Shown one piece after another: positions 25,681 to 32,947 of a stretch of 45,177 nt of DNA (position 1 is the first letter of the stretch; each line of letters opens with the position of its first letter). The DNA comes from a virus. The notes beneath the pieces are model-generated. The model worked only from the letters and a program-made list of their open reading frames with translations, had not been told where the DNA came from and ran no database searches. The position numbers and the translations under genes were made by a program. The stretch covers positions 1 through 45,177 of the IMG/VR virus record IMGVR_UViG_3300041402_000280; one strand, given 5' to 3'.

Positions 25681-25768
25681 TCCCAACCAGGACATTAACT
25701 CAGACGGGGATAACGCCTGCGCCCTTACTTTATTTTTTAGACCCGCTAGTTATGCCTAAGCGTTATCT
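25681..25768 (-). repeat. attC-like site with two bulged bases (site S7)
   Basis: On the plus strand: TCCCAAC, 8 bases, TAACTCAGACGGG (25696-25708), centre, CCCGCTAGTTA (25742-25752), 9 bases, GTTATCT. The inner arms pair over 11 bases if a C and an A in the left arm are left out. Such extrahelical bases in one arm are the hallmark of attC hairpins. The stop codon of the gene at 25763 is the TTA of the right box. Confidence 0.6.
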
Positions 25769-26077
25769 GTTTTTCTTATCCCTTTTCTTCTGATCTTTCG
25801 GATCAAGGCCGGGAATAAACTTTTTCAGGAAATAATTCGTTTTCCGTTTCCTGAAGAATGAGAATGACTTTCTTTCTTCCTCATATGCGAAGCGGCCGAC
25901 ACGTTTTTGAAATTTATTTTCTTCTCCGCATTCAGGACATGATTCCAGTTTTTCAACTAGCTTGCCGCTGATTGATTCCGGAAGTTCAACGTGCCCGCAT
26001 TTTTCACAAAAATAGCATTTGTAATATGAAGACAGTTTTTCCTTTTCTTTATTCTTTTCAATCTGTTCTTTGGTCAT
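25763..26077 (-). CDS. zinc-ribbon hypothetical protein
   Basis: A 104-residue basic protein with a four-cysteine ribbon: CYFCEKCG at about residues 18-25 and CPECGEENKF at 47-56. The rest is lysine- and phenylalanine-rich. Probably binds nucleic acid or protein through zinc. Its stop codon lies in site S7. It starts three bases past the RusA gene. Confidence 0.6.
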   Translation of the reverse strand: MTKEQIEKNKEKEKLSSYYKCYFCEKCGHVELPESISGKLVEKLESCPECGEENKFQKRVGRFAYEEERKSFSFFRKRKTNYFLKKFIPGLDPKDQKKRDKKNR

Positions 26078-26080
26078 CGT

Positions 26081-26482
26081 CTACACTCCATGATTATAAA
26101 TTTTAGAGGGTGGCGTAATGGTCACAAACACCCGGGGATGAACTTTGTCAATATCCATACCTTCAATGACAGGGATAACGCGAAGAAAATCATCTTCAGG
26201 AAGAATGGCGGCTTTGACAAGCATGTCTTGAATTGATTCAATCATATTACTGTAATCAAAAGCCCTTTTTGTTTTCCTGTAAAAAAAACAATGAAGCTCA
26301 CACGGCAAATAACCAGTCCAAGCAGGCGTTCTTTTGAATTGTAACTCCTGAATGGCTTGCTTTTCCCATTTCACATAAGCATCGCCGGCCATAATTCTGG
26401 GGAATTTCCCACACCTGATTATTTTCTGACCGTTCTTTTTGCTGATCACTTCGCCGGGAATGGTGAATTCAAGATTACGCAT
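26081..26482 (-). CDS. rusA: Holliday junction resolvase, RusA-like
   Basis: About 133 residues from the ATG at 26482 (MRNLEFTIPGEV), whose start overlaps the stop of the previous gene. FDYSNMIESIQDMLVKAAILPEDDF near residues 80-104 (DYSN, the catalytic aspartates, and PEDDF) is the family signature. RusA cuts four-way junctions formed in recombination and replication. It is in the replication/recombination group. Confidence 0.85.
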   Translation of the reverse strand: MRNLEFTIPGEVISKKNGQKIIRCGKFPRIMAGDAYVKWEKQAIQELQFKRTPAWTGYLPCELHCFFYRKTKRAFDYSNMIESIQDMLVKAAILPEDDFLRVIPVIEGMDIDKVHPRVFVTITPPSKIYNHGV

Positions 26483-26729
26483 GACAATCAAACCCGTTTT
26501 CTTTTAACCAAACACGGTTTTGATCTTTCTGTTCTTTGGTGGCTGAATTTATATTAAGAATTGCTTTATGGACACCGCCCCAAAAAACTATTTTATCATT
26601 TGGCATTTCATTTATCCCAAATTTTCGCATGAATTTAAGAATAGTTTTTTCATCCAGAGACAAAAGAGCTTTATCCCGTTGTTTAATAAAATTTTTCATA
26701 TCAATTTCAGTCACTTTTTTTCTCTCCAA
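26475..26729 (-). CDS. small conserved phage protein
   Basis: An 84-residue frame; a start at 26699 (MKNFIKQRDKALLSLDE) is as likely. FWGGVHKAILNI and RVWLKENGF in the second half resemble a small family found next to RusA genes in other phages. Function unknown. It overlaps the RusA start. Confidence 0.6.
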   Translation of the reverse strand: MERKKVTEIDMKNFIKQRDKALLSLDEKTILKFMRKFGINEMPNDKIVFWGGVHKAILNINSATKEQKDQNRVWLKENGFDCHA

Positions 26730-26893
26730 TCACAAGTTTCACAAGCTTTCATTTGGCCCCGGGCCTTTTTACACCATTCACGCGGGGCACCAATTGCACT
26801 GTCACCGGAAGTCGGCCAGGCCGGACAACCTTTTTTTCTGCCTCGGTTATCCGGCTTGATGCGGTTGACTTTCGGGATCCAATTAGAAGGCAT
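26711..26893 (-). CDS. small basic Cys-containing hypothetical protein
   Basis: A 60-residue frame whose ATG overlaps the stop of the upstream gene (TAAATG), which supports it. The end has CKKARGQMKACETCDW with four cysteines in total. Basic charge suggests nucleic-acid binding. The longer overlapping frame at 26749-27006 in another phase looks like a shadow. Confidence 0.5.
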   Translation of the reverse strand: MPSNWIPKVNRIKPDNRGRKKGCPAWPTSGDSAIGAPREWCKKARGQMKACETCDWREKK

Positions 26894-27586
26894 TTAGGCG
26901 ATGACCGGAATTCCTGGGTTTTTTTCTTCCAACCATTCAGCAATATTTTTAATCGCTTCAAGCCCCCATGAACCGCCATCAGCTTCAAAAAGGGCGATTC
27001 GGCCACCTTCTTTTATTCTCAAAACAAAGGCACTGGCCGGCTGTTCAACTTCTGAAAAGGTTCTATGAGGTCGAAGAGTGACCGGGTTAGGGACAACCAC
27101 ATTTGCAACCCCGGCGATGCCGGTTTTGATTGTTGTTGCTTGGGAAATGCCATCATCGAGAATGGCAACGTTGGCATCTTGAACGATGGTGCCAATTTTC
27201 TGTTGAATCAATGCCGTCATTTCATCCTGTTCAAAATTGGCCTGAATGCCGATCATGAATTTTTCGAGATCCAAAAATGAACCAAAATCAAATTCACCCC
27301 GGGCAAGTTTCGCGGTGCAATAATTTTCCCGGTCACGGTGTTTTTCGTCAAGTAAAGAGAAAAGCCTGACTTCCCCGCTGTTGACAACATGGATGACAGG
27401 TGAGTTCAACAAAGCTTTATGGCTTTCAATGAAGTCGCCAATTCCGGCCAGGGTATGAATAGTCAAACTTGAAGCCCGTGGCGGCGTGTGCTTGTTGTAA
27501 TCCGGTAATACGAAATCAAAGCCGCCAACTTCGATTTTTTCTGGTCGCTTCAGGCCAATGATTTTTTCAATTGCTTCAGCTATCAT
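26894..27586 (-). CDS. conserved phage protein of unknown function
   Basis: A 230-residue protein. RASSLTIHTLAGIGDFIESHK, FLDLEKFMIGIQANF, DDGISQATTIKTG and ALFEADGGSWGLEAIKNI recur in proteins of many phages of several bacterial groups, next to the 'replication terminator' type gene as here. A role in replication or recombination is suggested only by that pairing. It overlaps the upstream gene by four bases. Confidence 0.6.
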   Translation of the reverse strand: MIAEAIEKIIGLKRPEKIEVGGFDFVLPDYNKHTPPRASSLTIHTLAGIGDFIESHKALLNSPVIHVVNSGEVRLFSLLDEKHRDRENYCTAKLARGEFDFGSFLDLEKFMIGIQANFEQDEMTALIQQKIGTIVQDANVAILDDGISQATTIKTGIAGVANVVVPNPVTLRPHRTFSEVEQPASAFVLRIKEGGRIALFEADGGSWGLEAIKNIAEWLEEKNPGIPVIA

Positions 27587-27945
27587 GATTCGTTTGCCTC
27601 TGTTCTGGTTGTGATGTCAACAACGTTTTTAGGGTGAACGCCATTACTAGGAAACAAACTTCCTTGCTCTGGCTCTACCGCTTCAATGACACCGTTGCGC
27701 GGATCTACACCAATAAAAAGGGCTGTTGTAAGCGCCGCGTTTGGTATCAGCTTACTATCACACATAATGTCAACTGAACACGATGTTCTGTCCGCGTTAG
27801 GGATCATTTCAACTTTGATTGAAATAATCCTTTTTTTATTGGCGACCGTGTTCAGGTCACACATATTTTCAACCGCCTTGACAAGTTCCTCTTGAAACCT
27901 TTCAATGACGGCCCCGCCGGCCAGCTTTTTTAAATTTGCTTTCAT
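27583..27945 (-). CDS. 'phage replication terminator' family protein
   Basis: A 120-residue protein with LKKLAGGAVIERFQEELVKAVENM at the start, then KKRIISIKVEMIPNADRT. Proteins with this pattern (LAGGAL..R...E...V..NI.DPNT) are often annotated as replication terminator proteins in phages, though that name is not well supported by experiment. It is paired with the gene at 26894-27586. Confidence 0.6.
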   Translation of the reverse strand: MKANLKKLAGGAVIERFQEELVKAVENMCDLNTVANKKRIISIKVEMIPNADRTSCSVDIMCDSKLIPNAALTTALFIGVDPRNGVIEAVEPEQGSLFPSNGVHPKNVVDITTRTEANES

Positions 27946-28007
27946 CCGTTTTGCTCCTTGTGGTTTGTCCGGATCACCAATTGACCCGGGTGAAAATTAT
28001 TTTATTA

Positions 28008-28817
28008 TTATCTTCTGCCGGCGGTTGCTTCTGAACTGAAACCGCCACACTTTTCACCGGTCTTGGTTTTATTGGTGGCCAAGCACGTTGGATGATTGAA
28101 GCAAGATTTTCCACAAACACCGCCTTTCTGTTCTTGATCCTGGCTGTCATCGTATTTCCATGAAGCACGAAAACCGGCCCAACCTTTATCAATACAGATT
28201 TTTAATATTTGTGTTGGCGTTTTCTTGGTCTTAGCAATCTGTAATTTGATGGTGTTGAAGGCTGTTAATGTTGGTTTTTGGTTTTTACCTTTTCTCACTT
28301 CTAAGAAATCGGAAGCAATTTGTTTTTCAACTCCAAGATCAATCAAAAAATCAAGAGCCCGGAAGGGCTTATCTTTATTCTCATTCTTATTGTTCTTACC
28401 ATTCTTGTTTATAGTGCGACCCTTACTTTTCTTTCGCGAACCTTTCGCAGTTTCTTCGCCATTGCCTTCGTAGTTTTCAGGGTCTTGATAATAATCGTAA
28501 TTACAGATAGTTATTAATAATCCTCGCGTTTCCTTCGCCGTTGCCACCATGTTTCCTTCGCGAAGCCTTCGTAGAGATTTCGTAAGCTGTGGTTTTGAGT
28601 AAATATTTTTCCTATATCCTGAGTACCATTTCAAGTCATCTTGGATGTCAGAAAGACGGAAGAATCCTTGGCCCCGGTCGATGTTTAATCGCTCGTTTCT
28701 GGCATGATTTACGTTCCTGAGAAGATAATGCCAAAGCTCCCTGGTCACTGGTGGGAATCCTGAAAGGTCGGAGCCATCAATAATCCTTGGCTGTAATATG
28801 TAGCCGCCTGGGATCAC
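28008..28817 (-). CDS. replication initiator-like winged-helix protein
   Basis: A 269-residue protein. Residues 20-110 look like a winged helix: TRELWHYLLRNVNH, RGQGFFRLSDIQDDL, KWYSGYRKNIYSKPQLTKSLRRL, then TRGLLITICNYDYYQ. This matches phage replisome organisers of the DnaD/O type. A lysine-rich linker (about 130-145) and a second helical domain follow. The last 40 residues hold CGKSCFNHPTC and CGG. Probably recruits host helicase, since no phage helicase is seen. Confidence 0.65.
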   Translation of the reverse strand: MIPGGYILQPRIIDGSDLSGFPPVTRELWHYLLRNVNHARNERLNIDRGQGFFRLSDIQDDLKWYSGYRKNIYSKPQLTKSLRRLREGNMVATAKETRGLLITICNYDYYQDPENYEGNGEETAKGSRKKSKGRTINKNGKNNKNENKDKPFRALDFLIDLGVEKQIASDFLEVRKGKNQKPTLTAFNTIKLQIAKTKKTPTQILKICIDKGWAGFRASWKYDDSQDQEQKGGVCGKSCFNHPTCLATNKTKTGEKCGGFSSEATAGRR

Positions 28818-29113
28818 TTACAGATGTCCTTAAAATTATCTGGGCATGGTTTGGTGGCGTCACACACTGAACATCGGAGTTTTGCAAATTCCTTCGGCCA
28901 TGTATGAGTCCTTTCCCACTTGTGTTTCTCTCCATTTAAACAGTCGGCCCTTGCCGCTTCATAACTAAACGATATTGAGGTTGTAAAAACAAAAACCTTC
29001 TCGCAATCTCCGCACTCTTGCTCATGCGTGGCGTCCTCTTCGTACCCTGCGCCATCATCGTGGCATATTTCTTGACCTACTCCGCAATAAGGACAATCCA
29101 CATCACTGTACAT
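28814..29113 (-). CDS. zinc-ribbon protein with two Cys clusters
   Basis: 99 residues from the ATG at 29113, which has GAGGTG just upstream; the frame is open to 29215, but that part lies across the inverted repeat at 29134-29208. DCPYCGVGQEICHDDGAG (N-terminal ribbon), CGDCEKVFVFTTSI and CSVCDATKPC are typical of a phage protein family with two zinc sites. It overlaps the initiator-like gene start by four bases. Confidence 0.6.
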   Translation of the reverse strand: MYSDVDCPYCGVGQEICHDDGAGYEEDATHEQECGDCEKVFVFTTSISFSYEAARADCLNGEKHKWERTHTWPKEFAKLRCSVCDATKPCPDNFKDICK

Positions 29114-29133
29114 GGCGCACCTCAAAACAAACA

Positions 29134-29208
29134 ACCCCACACAAACTAGACTTGACGATGGACATAGAACCATCACGGGACAGGCCGCTTTCATAGTTTG
29201 TGTGGGGT
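29134..29208. repeat. perfect 15-base inverted repeat
   Basis: ACCCCACACAAACTA (29134-29148) and TAGTTTGTGTGGGGT (29194-29208) are exact reverse complements, 45 bases apart. The stretch lies between the cytosine methylase and the zinc-ribbon gene, in the leader of the latter and near the initiator-like gene. It could be an origin element, an operator pair or an RNA cruciform. Confidence 0.7.
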
Positions 29209-29304
29209 CGATCAAATTTTAAATTCATTTTATACCTATGTTTTGTTGGTGTTTCACCCGGTGTCAAGCAGGTATTTAGTACAATATCAAATAACTTTAT
29301 TATG

Positions 29305-30411
29305 TCAAAAGATTTTATTAAATAATACCGTGAAGGCTTTTTCAGCGGTGTCCGGAACTACTCCATTTCCAAGCAGTCGGAGTTCGTCGGTTCTATTGTC
29401 ACAGGATTGGTACAACTCGGCATTGTCCAGCCTATACGCAAGCCCATTAGAGGTTCCACCCACCGCGGATTTAGTTTCCCGTTCGCCTGGCTTTGAAGAT
29501 CCCCGCCGCCCGATTCCGTCCGTCCCAATTCCTGTTTCCGTTCCGCACTCTCGGCCCCGCCCGTTATCGTCCTGGGTGTTGCCCAAGTTTTCACTTTCGT
29601 TGACAGTCCGTCCCCGCTTGTCTTGCTCGCTCCTTTCCGGTTGTGATTCCCGCAGACTGACGCTGTTGGCCACAACTCGAGGCGGTTCCCATTCGTGTTG
29701 TGGTTGGCCTGGGCGGCTTGGCCAACAAGATTGCTTAATCCTTGTTGTTTTGATTTCGATGATCGTCGATCGCTGACATCCGGAGTTGGCCAGTTCTTCA
29801 CAGCAAAATTCAAATCCACCGTCCGTTTCTTTCCGTCCTCGGTCATCCCGGTCATACTCATTGGTTTCTTGGGACTTCGGCCGCCATTCGGAACCAGTGC
29901 GGTGGGCCAAGATAAATAATCGCTTTCGCTGTTGTGGCGCTCCGCATTCAGCCGCACTGAATATTCCGCTCTCAACTCGGTAACCCAAATCTCGAAGGCT
30001 TTGTTGTACTTCTTTGAATCCAAGGGAAAGGTGTCCTTCGACGTTCTCGAAGAAACAGAAAACAGGTCTAATTGTCTTGACAATTTTGTAAATATGCGGC
30101 CAAAGGTGTCTTGGATCATCTGCCCCGAGTCGCTTGCCGGCTGCTGAAAACGGTTGGCATGGATAGCCGCCAGTGATAAGGTGTATTCTATCTCGAAAAG
30201 GTTTCGCATTGAACGTTTTAAGATCCGTCCAGATAGGTGCCGCATCCAGGTGACCCGCTTCCATCTTTGCAACCAGGTTCGCATCTGCGAATGCTTCGAT
30301 CTCCACATAAGCGACTGTTCTGAGACTCTTGATAACTCGTTTAAGTCCGAGACAAATTCCCCCGTACCCCGCACAAAGCTCGATTGATCTAAATTCTTCG
30401 GAATTATCCAC
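29305..30411 (-). CDS. dcm: DNA cytosine-5 methyltransferase
   Basis: A 368-residue protein with the C5 methylase motifs in order: SIELCAGYGG (SAM binding, 9-18), GGYPCQPFSAAG (catalytic C85), FFENVEGH (120-127), AAECGAPQQRKRLFI (153-167), and LRLLGNGVVPDTA near the end. The variable region between has repeats such as ELANSG, VVANSV and ENLGNT. It starts at a GTG that overlaps the ATG of a second frame (ATGTG, 30413-30409) under one ribosome-binding site (GGAAGG). Should modify phage DNA against restriction. The recognition sequence cannot be read. Confidence 0.9.
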   Translation of the reverse strand: MDNSEEFRSIELCAGYGGICLGLKRVIKSLRTVAYVEIEAFADANLVAKMEAGHLDAAPIWTDLKTFNAKPFRDRIHLITGGYPCQPFSAAGKRLGADDPRHLWPHIYKIVKTIRPVFCFFENVEGHLSLGFKEVQQSLRDLGYRVESGIFSAAECGAPQQRKRLFILAHRTGSEWRPKSQETNEYDRDDRGRKETDGGFEFCCEELANSGCQRSTIIEIKTTRIKQSCWPSRPGQPQHEWEPPRVVANSVSLRESQPERSEQDKRGRTVNESENLGNTQDDNGRGRECGTETGIGTDGIGRRGSSKPGERETKSAVGGTSNGLAYRLDNAELYQSCDNRTDELRLLGNGVVPDTAEKAFTVLFNKIF

Positions 30412-30413
30412 AT
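29358..30413 (-). CDS. overprinted protein in the cytosine methylase gene
   Basis: A 351-codon frame on the same strand, shifted by one base, covering nearly the whole methylase. It starts at an ATG one codon-shift ahead of the methylase GTG, under the same ribosome-binding site. Residues about 140-165 (SRTSKDTFPLDSKKYNKAF, EIWVTELRAEYSVRLNAE) and repeats YLSWPTA, NWPTPDVSD, LWPTASV, TWATPRT, then KLNPRWVEPLMGLRIGWT near the end, match phage proteins annotated as methylase-associated. Each WPT box is the same DNA as an LANS/VANS box of the methylase. I judge both frames coding; function unknown. Confidence 0.6.
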   Translation of the reverse strand: MWIIPKNLDQSSFVRGTGEFVSDLNELSRVSEQSLMWRSKHSQMRTWLQRWKRVTWMRHLSGRILKRSMRNLFEIEYTLSLAAIHANRFQQPASDSGQMIQDTFGRIFTKLSRQLDLFSVSSRTSKDTFPLDSKKYNKAFEIWVTELRAEYSVRLNAERHNSESDYLSWPTALVPNGGRSPKKPMSMTGMTEDGKKRTVDLNFAVKNWPTPDVSDRRSSKSKQQGLSNLVGQAAQANHNTNGNRLELWPTASVCGNHNRKGASKTSGDGLSTKVKTWATPRTITGGAESAERKQELGRTESGGGDLQSQANGKLNPRWVEPLMGLRIGWTMPSCTNPVTIEPTNSDCLEME

Positions 30414-30436
30414 TAAACCTTCCCCAAGCTTAAAAA

Positions 30437-30646
30437 TTAAGCCTTAAAGTTTTTGTCATCGATCAGATCTGAAATGCTTTTCCAGTTGAACCGCTTGCCG
30501 TCATTTTGCCTGAAGCGCCGACTGTTTAATTCGCTGGCAATCTCACTTAAATCACGGCCGTCATCAAAAAACTGGTTGGCCAAAGTTATCATCTTTTTAT
30601 GGGCGGCTTTCAGGGCGTGATGGTGTTGTGACTTTTTCATTTCCAT
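30437..30646 (-). CDS. small HTH-like protein
   Basis: A 69-residue basic protein: FFDDGRDLSEIASELNSRRFRQNDGKRFNWKSI resembles the C-terminal helix-turn-helix of resolvase-type recombinases (repeated short motifs of the kind LN..G...R.G..W....I). Probably a DNA-binding protein. It lies between the radical SAM and cytosine methylase genes and overlaps the former by ten bases. Confidence 0.55.
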   Translation of the reverse strand: MEMKKSQHHHALKAAHKKMITLANQFFDDGRDLSEIASELNSRRFRQNDGKRFNWKSISDLIDDKNFKA

Positions 30647-31506
30647 TTATAATCTTTCCAAGTGCATTTATTGAAATTTGATTTAAAATTGCACCACCTA
30701 GCAAAATGCTTTTGTTCTTCTGTTGGCGGCGTCCCGGTTTTATCCCTGTATGGTTGGCAATAAGGATCAACATTCATTCCTTTTAAAAATCTGACCCGCT
30801 CCAAAGCGTCAGGGATATCTTTCACCAGTACATAGCAAAAAAATCTTGTCGGCTTGGTATTATGCCATCGTAACAATTCAACCGCTTTCCTAACTGATTC
30901 GATTTGATTTTTATGATCACAAGCGAGTCGCAAGGGTTCACGCCATTTCAATTGACTTAAAAGCCTGGCGATTGGTTCATCAATTAATCTGGCGTCAAGT
31001 CCTTGGTTAAAATCAACTTTTAAACCAAGGTCAATCATCCTCTTGATCTGGCCAATGCCGTGATCACTTGCCAGAATATTGTTGTCCATCAAAACAACTT
31101 CTTTATGTCTGACAAATTCATCAAGGTCAGCATGTGCCCTAATTTCCCCTTCTTTTTCTGGGACAAAACAACCTTCACATTTCCTAATACAACCCCGGGT
31201 AATAAAACCAAGGCTGAAATTAGTGCCATATAATTCATAATCAGGGCAAATATGTTCAACGTGATCCGGCAAAACAGTTGTCATGTCATCATAGCCGGTG
31301 CCGCCTTTAATAGTTTCATCCGGAAGATATGAATCTTCCTGGGTGAAAGTGAACACTTTTGATGAATAGACAAGATCAGGTTTTGAAAATAGAGGGTCAA
31401 ACCATTCAATATCATCACCTTGTGATTTGTGATGTGCTGACAATTTCATCAGGGCAAGATTTGGATAATTGGTGCTAAATTCTGAATCATGCAAACAGAT
31501 TTTCAT
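30637..31506 (-). CDS. radical SAM protein
   Basis: A 289-residue protein. The radical SAM cluster motif CxxxCxxC is at C106, C110 and C113 (RGCIRKCEGCFVPE). The N-terminal region (MKICLHDSEF..YPNLALMKLSAHHKSQGDD) resembles the Rossmann start seen in several radical SAM families. Further along are VLMDNNILASDHGIGQIK and DFNQGLDARLID, also typical. It would cleave SAM to make a radical for a modification I cannot name. Similar proteins occur in other phage genomes. Confidence 0.75.
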   Translation of the reverse strand: MKICLHDSEFSTNYPNLALMKLSAHHKSQGDDIEWFDPLFSKPDLVYSSKVFTFTQEDSYLPDETIKGGTGYDDMTTVLPDHVEHICPDYELYGTNFSLGFITRGCIRKCEGCFVPEKEGEIRAHADLDEFVRHKEVVLMDNNILASDHGIGQIKRMIDLGLKVDFNQGLDARLIDEPIARLLSQLKWREPLRLACDHKNQIESVRKAVELLRWHNTKPTRFFCYVLVKDIPDALERVRFLKGMNVDPYCQPYRDKTGTPPTEEQKHFARWCNFKSNFNKCTWKDYKWK

Positions 31507-31530
31507 TTTTCAAACCTCTTCAATTGACCG

Positions 31531-31863
31531 CTAGAATGGTTCAAAATTTCCGCACGATTGGCATTGACAGCAATCAACATCCATTGAATCACCTTTAACA
31601 TCACCACCATCTGGGCCAACTTTCATCATGGCCACCTTGCCGCATTCAGGACATTTGGTCATGATGATCTTGGTTCCTTTCACGCCCATTCGATGAAGAT
31701 GTGAACCAACGCTTTTTGATTTTTGGAGCTCGTTAAAATCATCGATAGAAACCCCTTCAAAATTATAAAAGGAATCACCGCGATATTGAACGCGCATGAC
31801 ATTTTTGCCATCATGGCCAATCGCAACGACATTTGAAGATTGAACCGGATTCATTTTAATCAT
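31531..31863 (-). CDS. KTSC-domain protein with C-terminal zinc ribbon
   Basis: A 110-residue protein: the first 60 residues (VQSSNVVAIGHDGKNVMRVQY, SFYNFEGVSIDDFNELQKS, SVGSHLHRMG) are a KTSC domain, a short domain named after the C-terminus of lysyl-tRNA synthetase and common in phages. CPECGKVAMMK and CQCQSCGNFEPF form a zinc ribbon. The ATG overlaps the stop of the upstream gene. Unknown function, perhaps RNA or DNA binding. Confidence 0.7.
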   Translation of the reverse strand: MIKMNPVQSSNVVAIGHDGKNVMRVQYRGDSFYNFEGVSIDDFNELQKSKSVGSHLHRMGVKGTKIIMTKCPECGKVAMMKVGPDGGDVKGDSMDVDCCQCQSCGNFEPF

Positions 31864-32036
31864 GTTTCGTCACCTTCTTTGTTGTAATCCACTGTTTCTG
31901 ATTTGCCGCATTTAGGGCATGACACCCATTGCCGGCGCAAAAATGTTGTTGGTGGCTTGAATTTGTGGCCACATTCACAAGTTATTTCCCAAATGTTGGC
32001 CCGGTCATTGTCGGTGCCAAGATTTTTTTTGATCAT
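31860..32036 (-). CDS. small zinc-ribbon protein
   Basis: A 58-residue frame (MIKKNLGTDNDRANIWEITC..) with ITCECGHKFKPP and WVSCPKCGKSE, so two CxxC knuckles as in a zinc ribbon. Its stop overlaps the start of the KTSC gene (ATGA), and it begins six bases downstream of the stop of the HD-like gene, which supports it. Confidence 0.6.
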   Translation of the reverse strand: MIKKNLGTDNDRANIWEITCECGHKFKPPTTFLRRQWVSCPKCGKSETVDYNKEGDET

Positions 32037-32041
32037 AAAAA

Positions 32042-32569
32042 TTACCCTTGATCAAGTTTGTTTTCATCAATTTCAAATTTATGATTGATTTTATCAAGGC
32101 AAATTTGTTGCAATTTAAGCCACCATTCTTGATCTGTTGCATTTAATTCAGAGACTTGCCGAGCATGTTTCAATTCCCTGTAGTGCTTAAACTCTCCAGT
32201 AGGAACCGCAAGAATTTTATAAAACCACAATGGAATAAGGCAATGCCAATATTTATCAGGGTAGAATAATTTGCTTTTACTGATCCCGTTTCGCTTAACA
32301 TAAAAACTTGAATGGCCAAGAACAAAATCACGCCATTTTTCATCAAACAACCAGCCGGCAATTTTCCCGCCAAGTTCCGGATGTTTGTCACCGTCAGCAC
32401 ATTTAAGGCTTGGTTTCCCCCAATACCCCCAATCATGAATAAATATGCAAATCAATTCACGCCAGGAAGGGAAAGAATTATATATTTTCACCCATGCAAC
32501 AACTACCAAAAACGGATGAATTGCAATTTGATGAACGCCAAATAATAAAGTTTTCGTTCCAAGGTTCAT
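32042..32569 (-). CDS. HD-like phosphohydrolase-type protein
   Basis: A 175-residue protein: VHQIAIHPFLVVVAWVK, then ICIFIHDWGYWG (an HD pair), DKHPELGGKIAGWLF, and FVLGHSSFYVKRNG followed by FYPDKYWHCLIPLW. The spacing of H, HD, H and D is close to that of HD-superfamily metal phosphohydrolases. Related phage proteins are annotated only as hypothetical. A nucleotide-pool or signal-nucleotide role is possible but not shown. Confidence 0.55.
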   Translation of the reverse strand: MNLGTKTLLFGVHQIAIHPFLVVVAWVKIYNSFPSWRELICIFIHDWGYWGKPSLKCADGDKHPELGGKIAGWLFDEKWRDFVLGHSSFYVKRNGISKSKLFYPDKYWHCLIPLWFYKILAVPTGEFKHYRELKHARQVSELNATDQEWWLKLQQICLDKINHKFEIDENKLDQG

Positions 32570-32602
32570 GGCTTTTACTCCTTTTCTATTTATATTAAAT
32601 AA

Positions 32603-32917
32603 TCAATCCCAATCGCTTAAAACTGGATCAATCTTGTTGAATAGCCACCTGCAAAAACCACTCCTGCTAAACGCTTTGTTCCATCTTACTCCGTTAAGGT
32701 ACACGGTATTTCGGTTATTCCCGTCTTTCATCTCGTGGCGTATCTCCATGTAATTATAGATGCCAGTGCGAGGATTATGAACGCCAATTTCAAGAACCAA
32801 ATAGCTTTCTGTTGGCCGACAATCAACAGCATGGGCAAGGCGTTTGTTTTGCGAGGCTCTTTGACTAGCTATTCCTCTTAGCCTGCAGCTTTCCTTATAC
32901 TCGCTTGAACGTCGCAT
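32603..32917 (-). CDS. hypothetical protein
   Basis: A 104-residue protein with a basic helical start (MRRSSEYKESCRLRGIASQRASQNKR) and a beta-like middle (SYLVLEIGVHNPRTGIYNYMEI). I do not recognise it. It lies between the HD-like and Dam genes, with 37 bases of AT-rich sequence to the Dam stop, which carry the half site at 32954. Confidence 0.5.
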   Translation of the reverse strand: MRRSSEYKESCRLRGIASQRASQNKRLAHAVDCRPTESYLVLEIGVHNPRTGIYNYMEIRHEMKDGNNRNTVYLNGVRWNKAFSRSGFCRWLFNKIDPVLSDWD

Positions 32918-32947
32918 AATGTCCTTAAATATCTAAATGGTGATAAA

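Noticed and set aside
26749-27006. 85-codon minus-strand frame overlapping the end of the 26894 gene
   Set aside because: Shadow frame; the 60-residue gene at 26711-26893 has the stop/start overlap typical of real neighbours.
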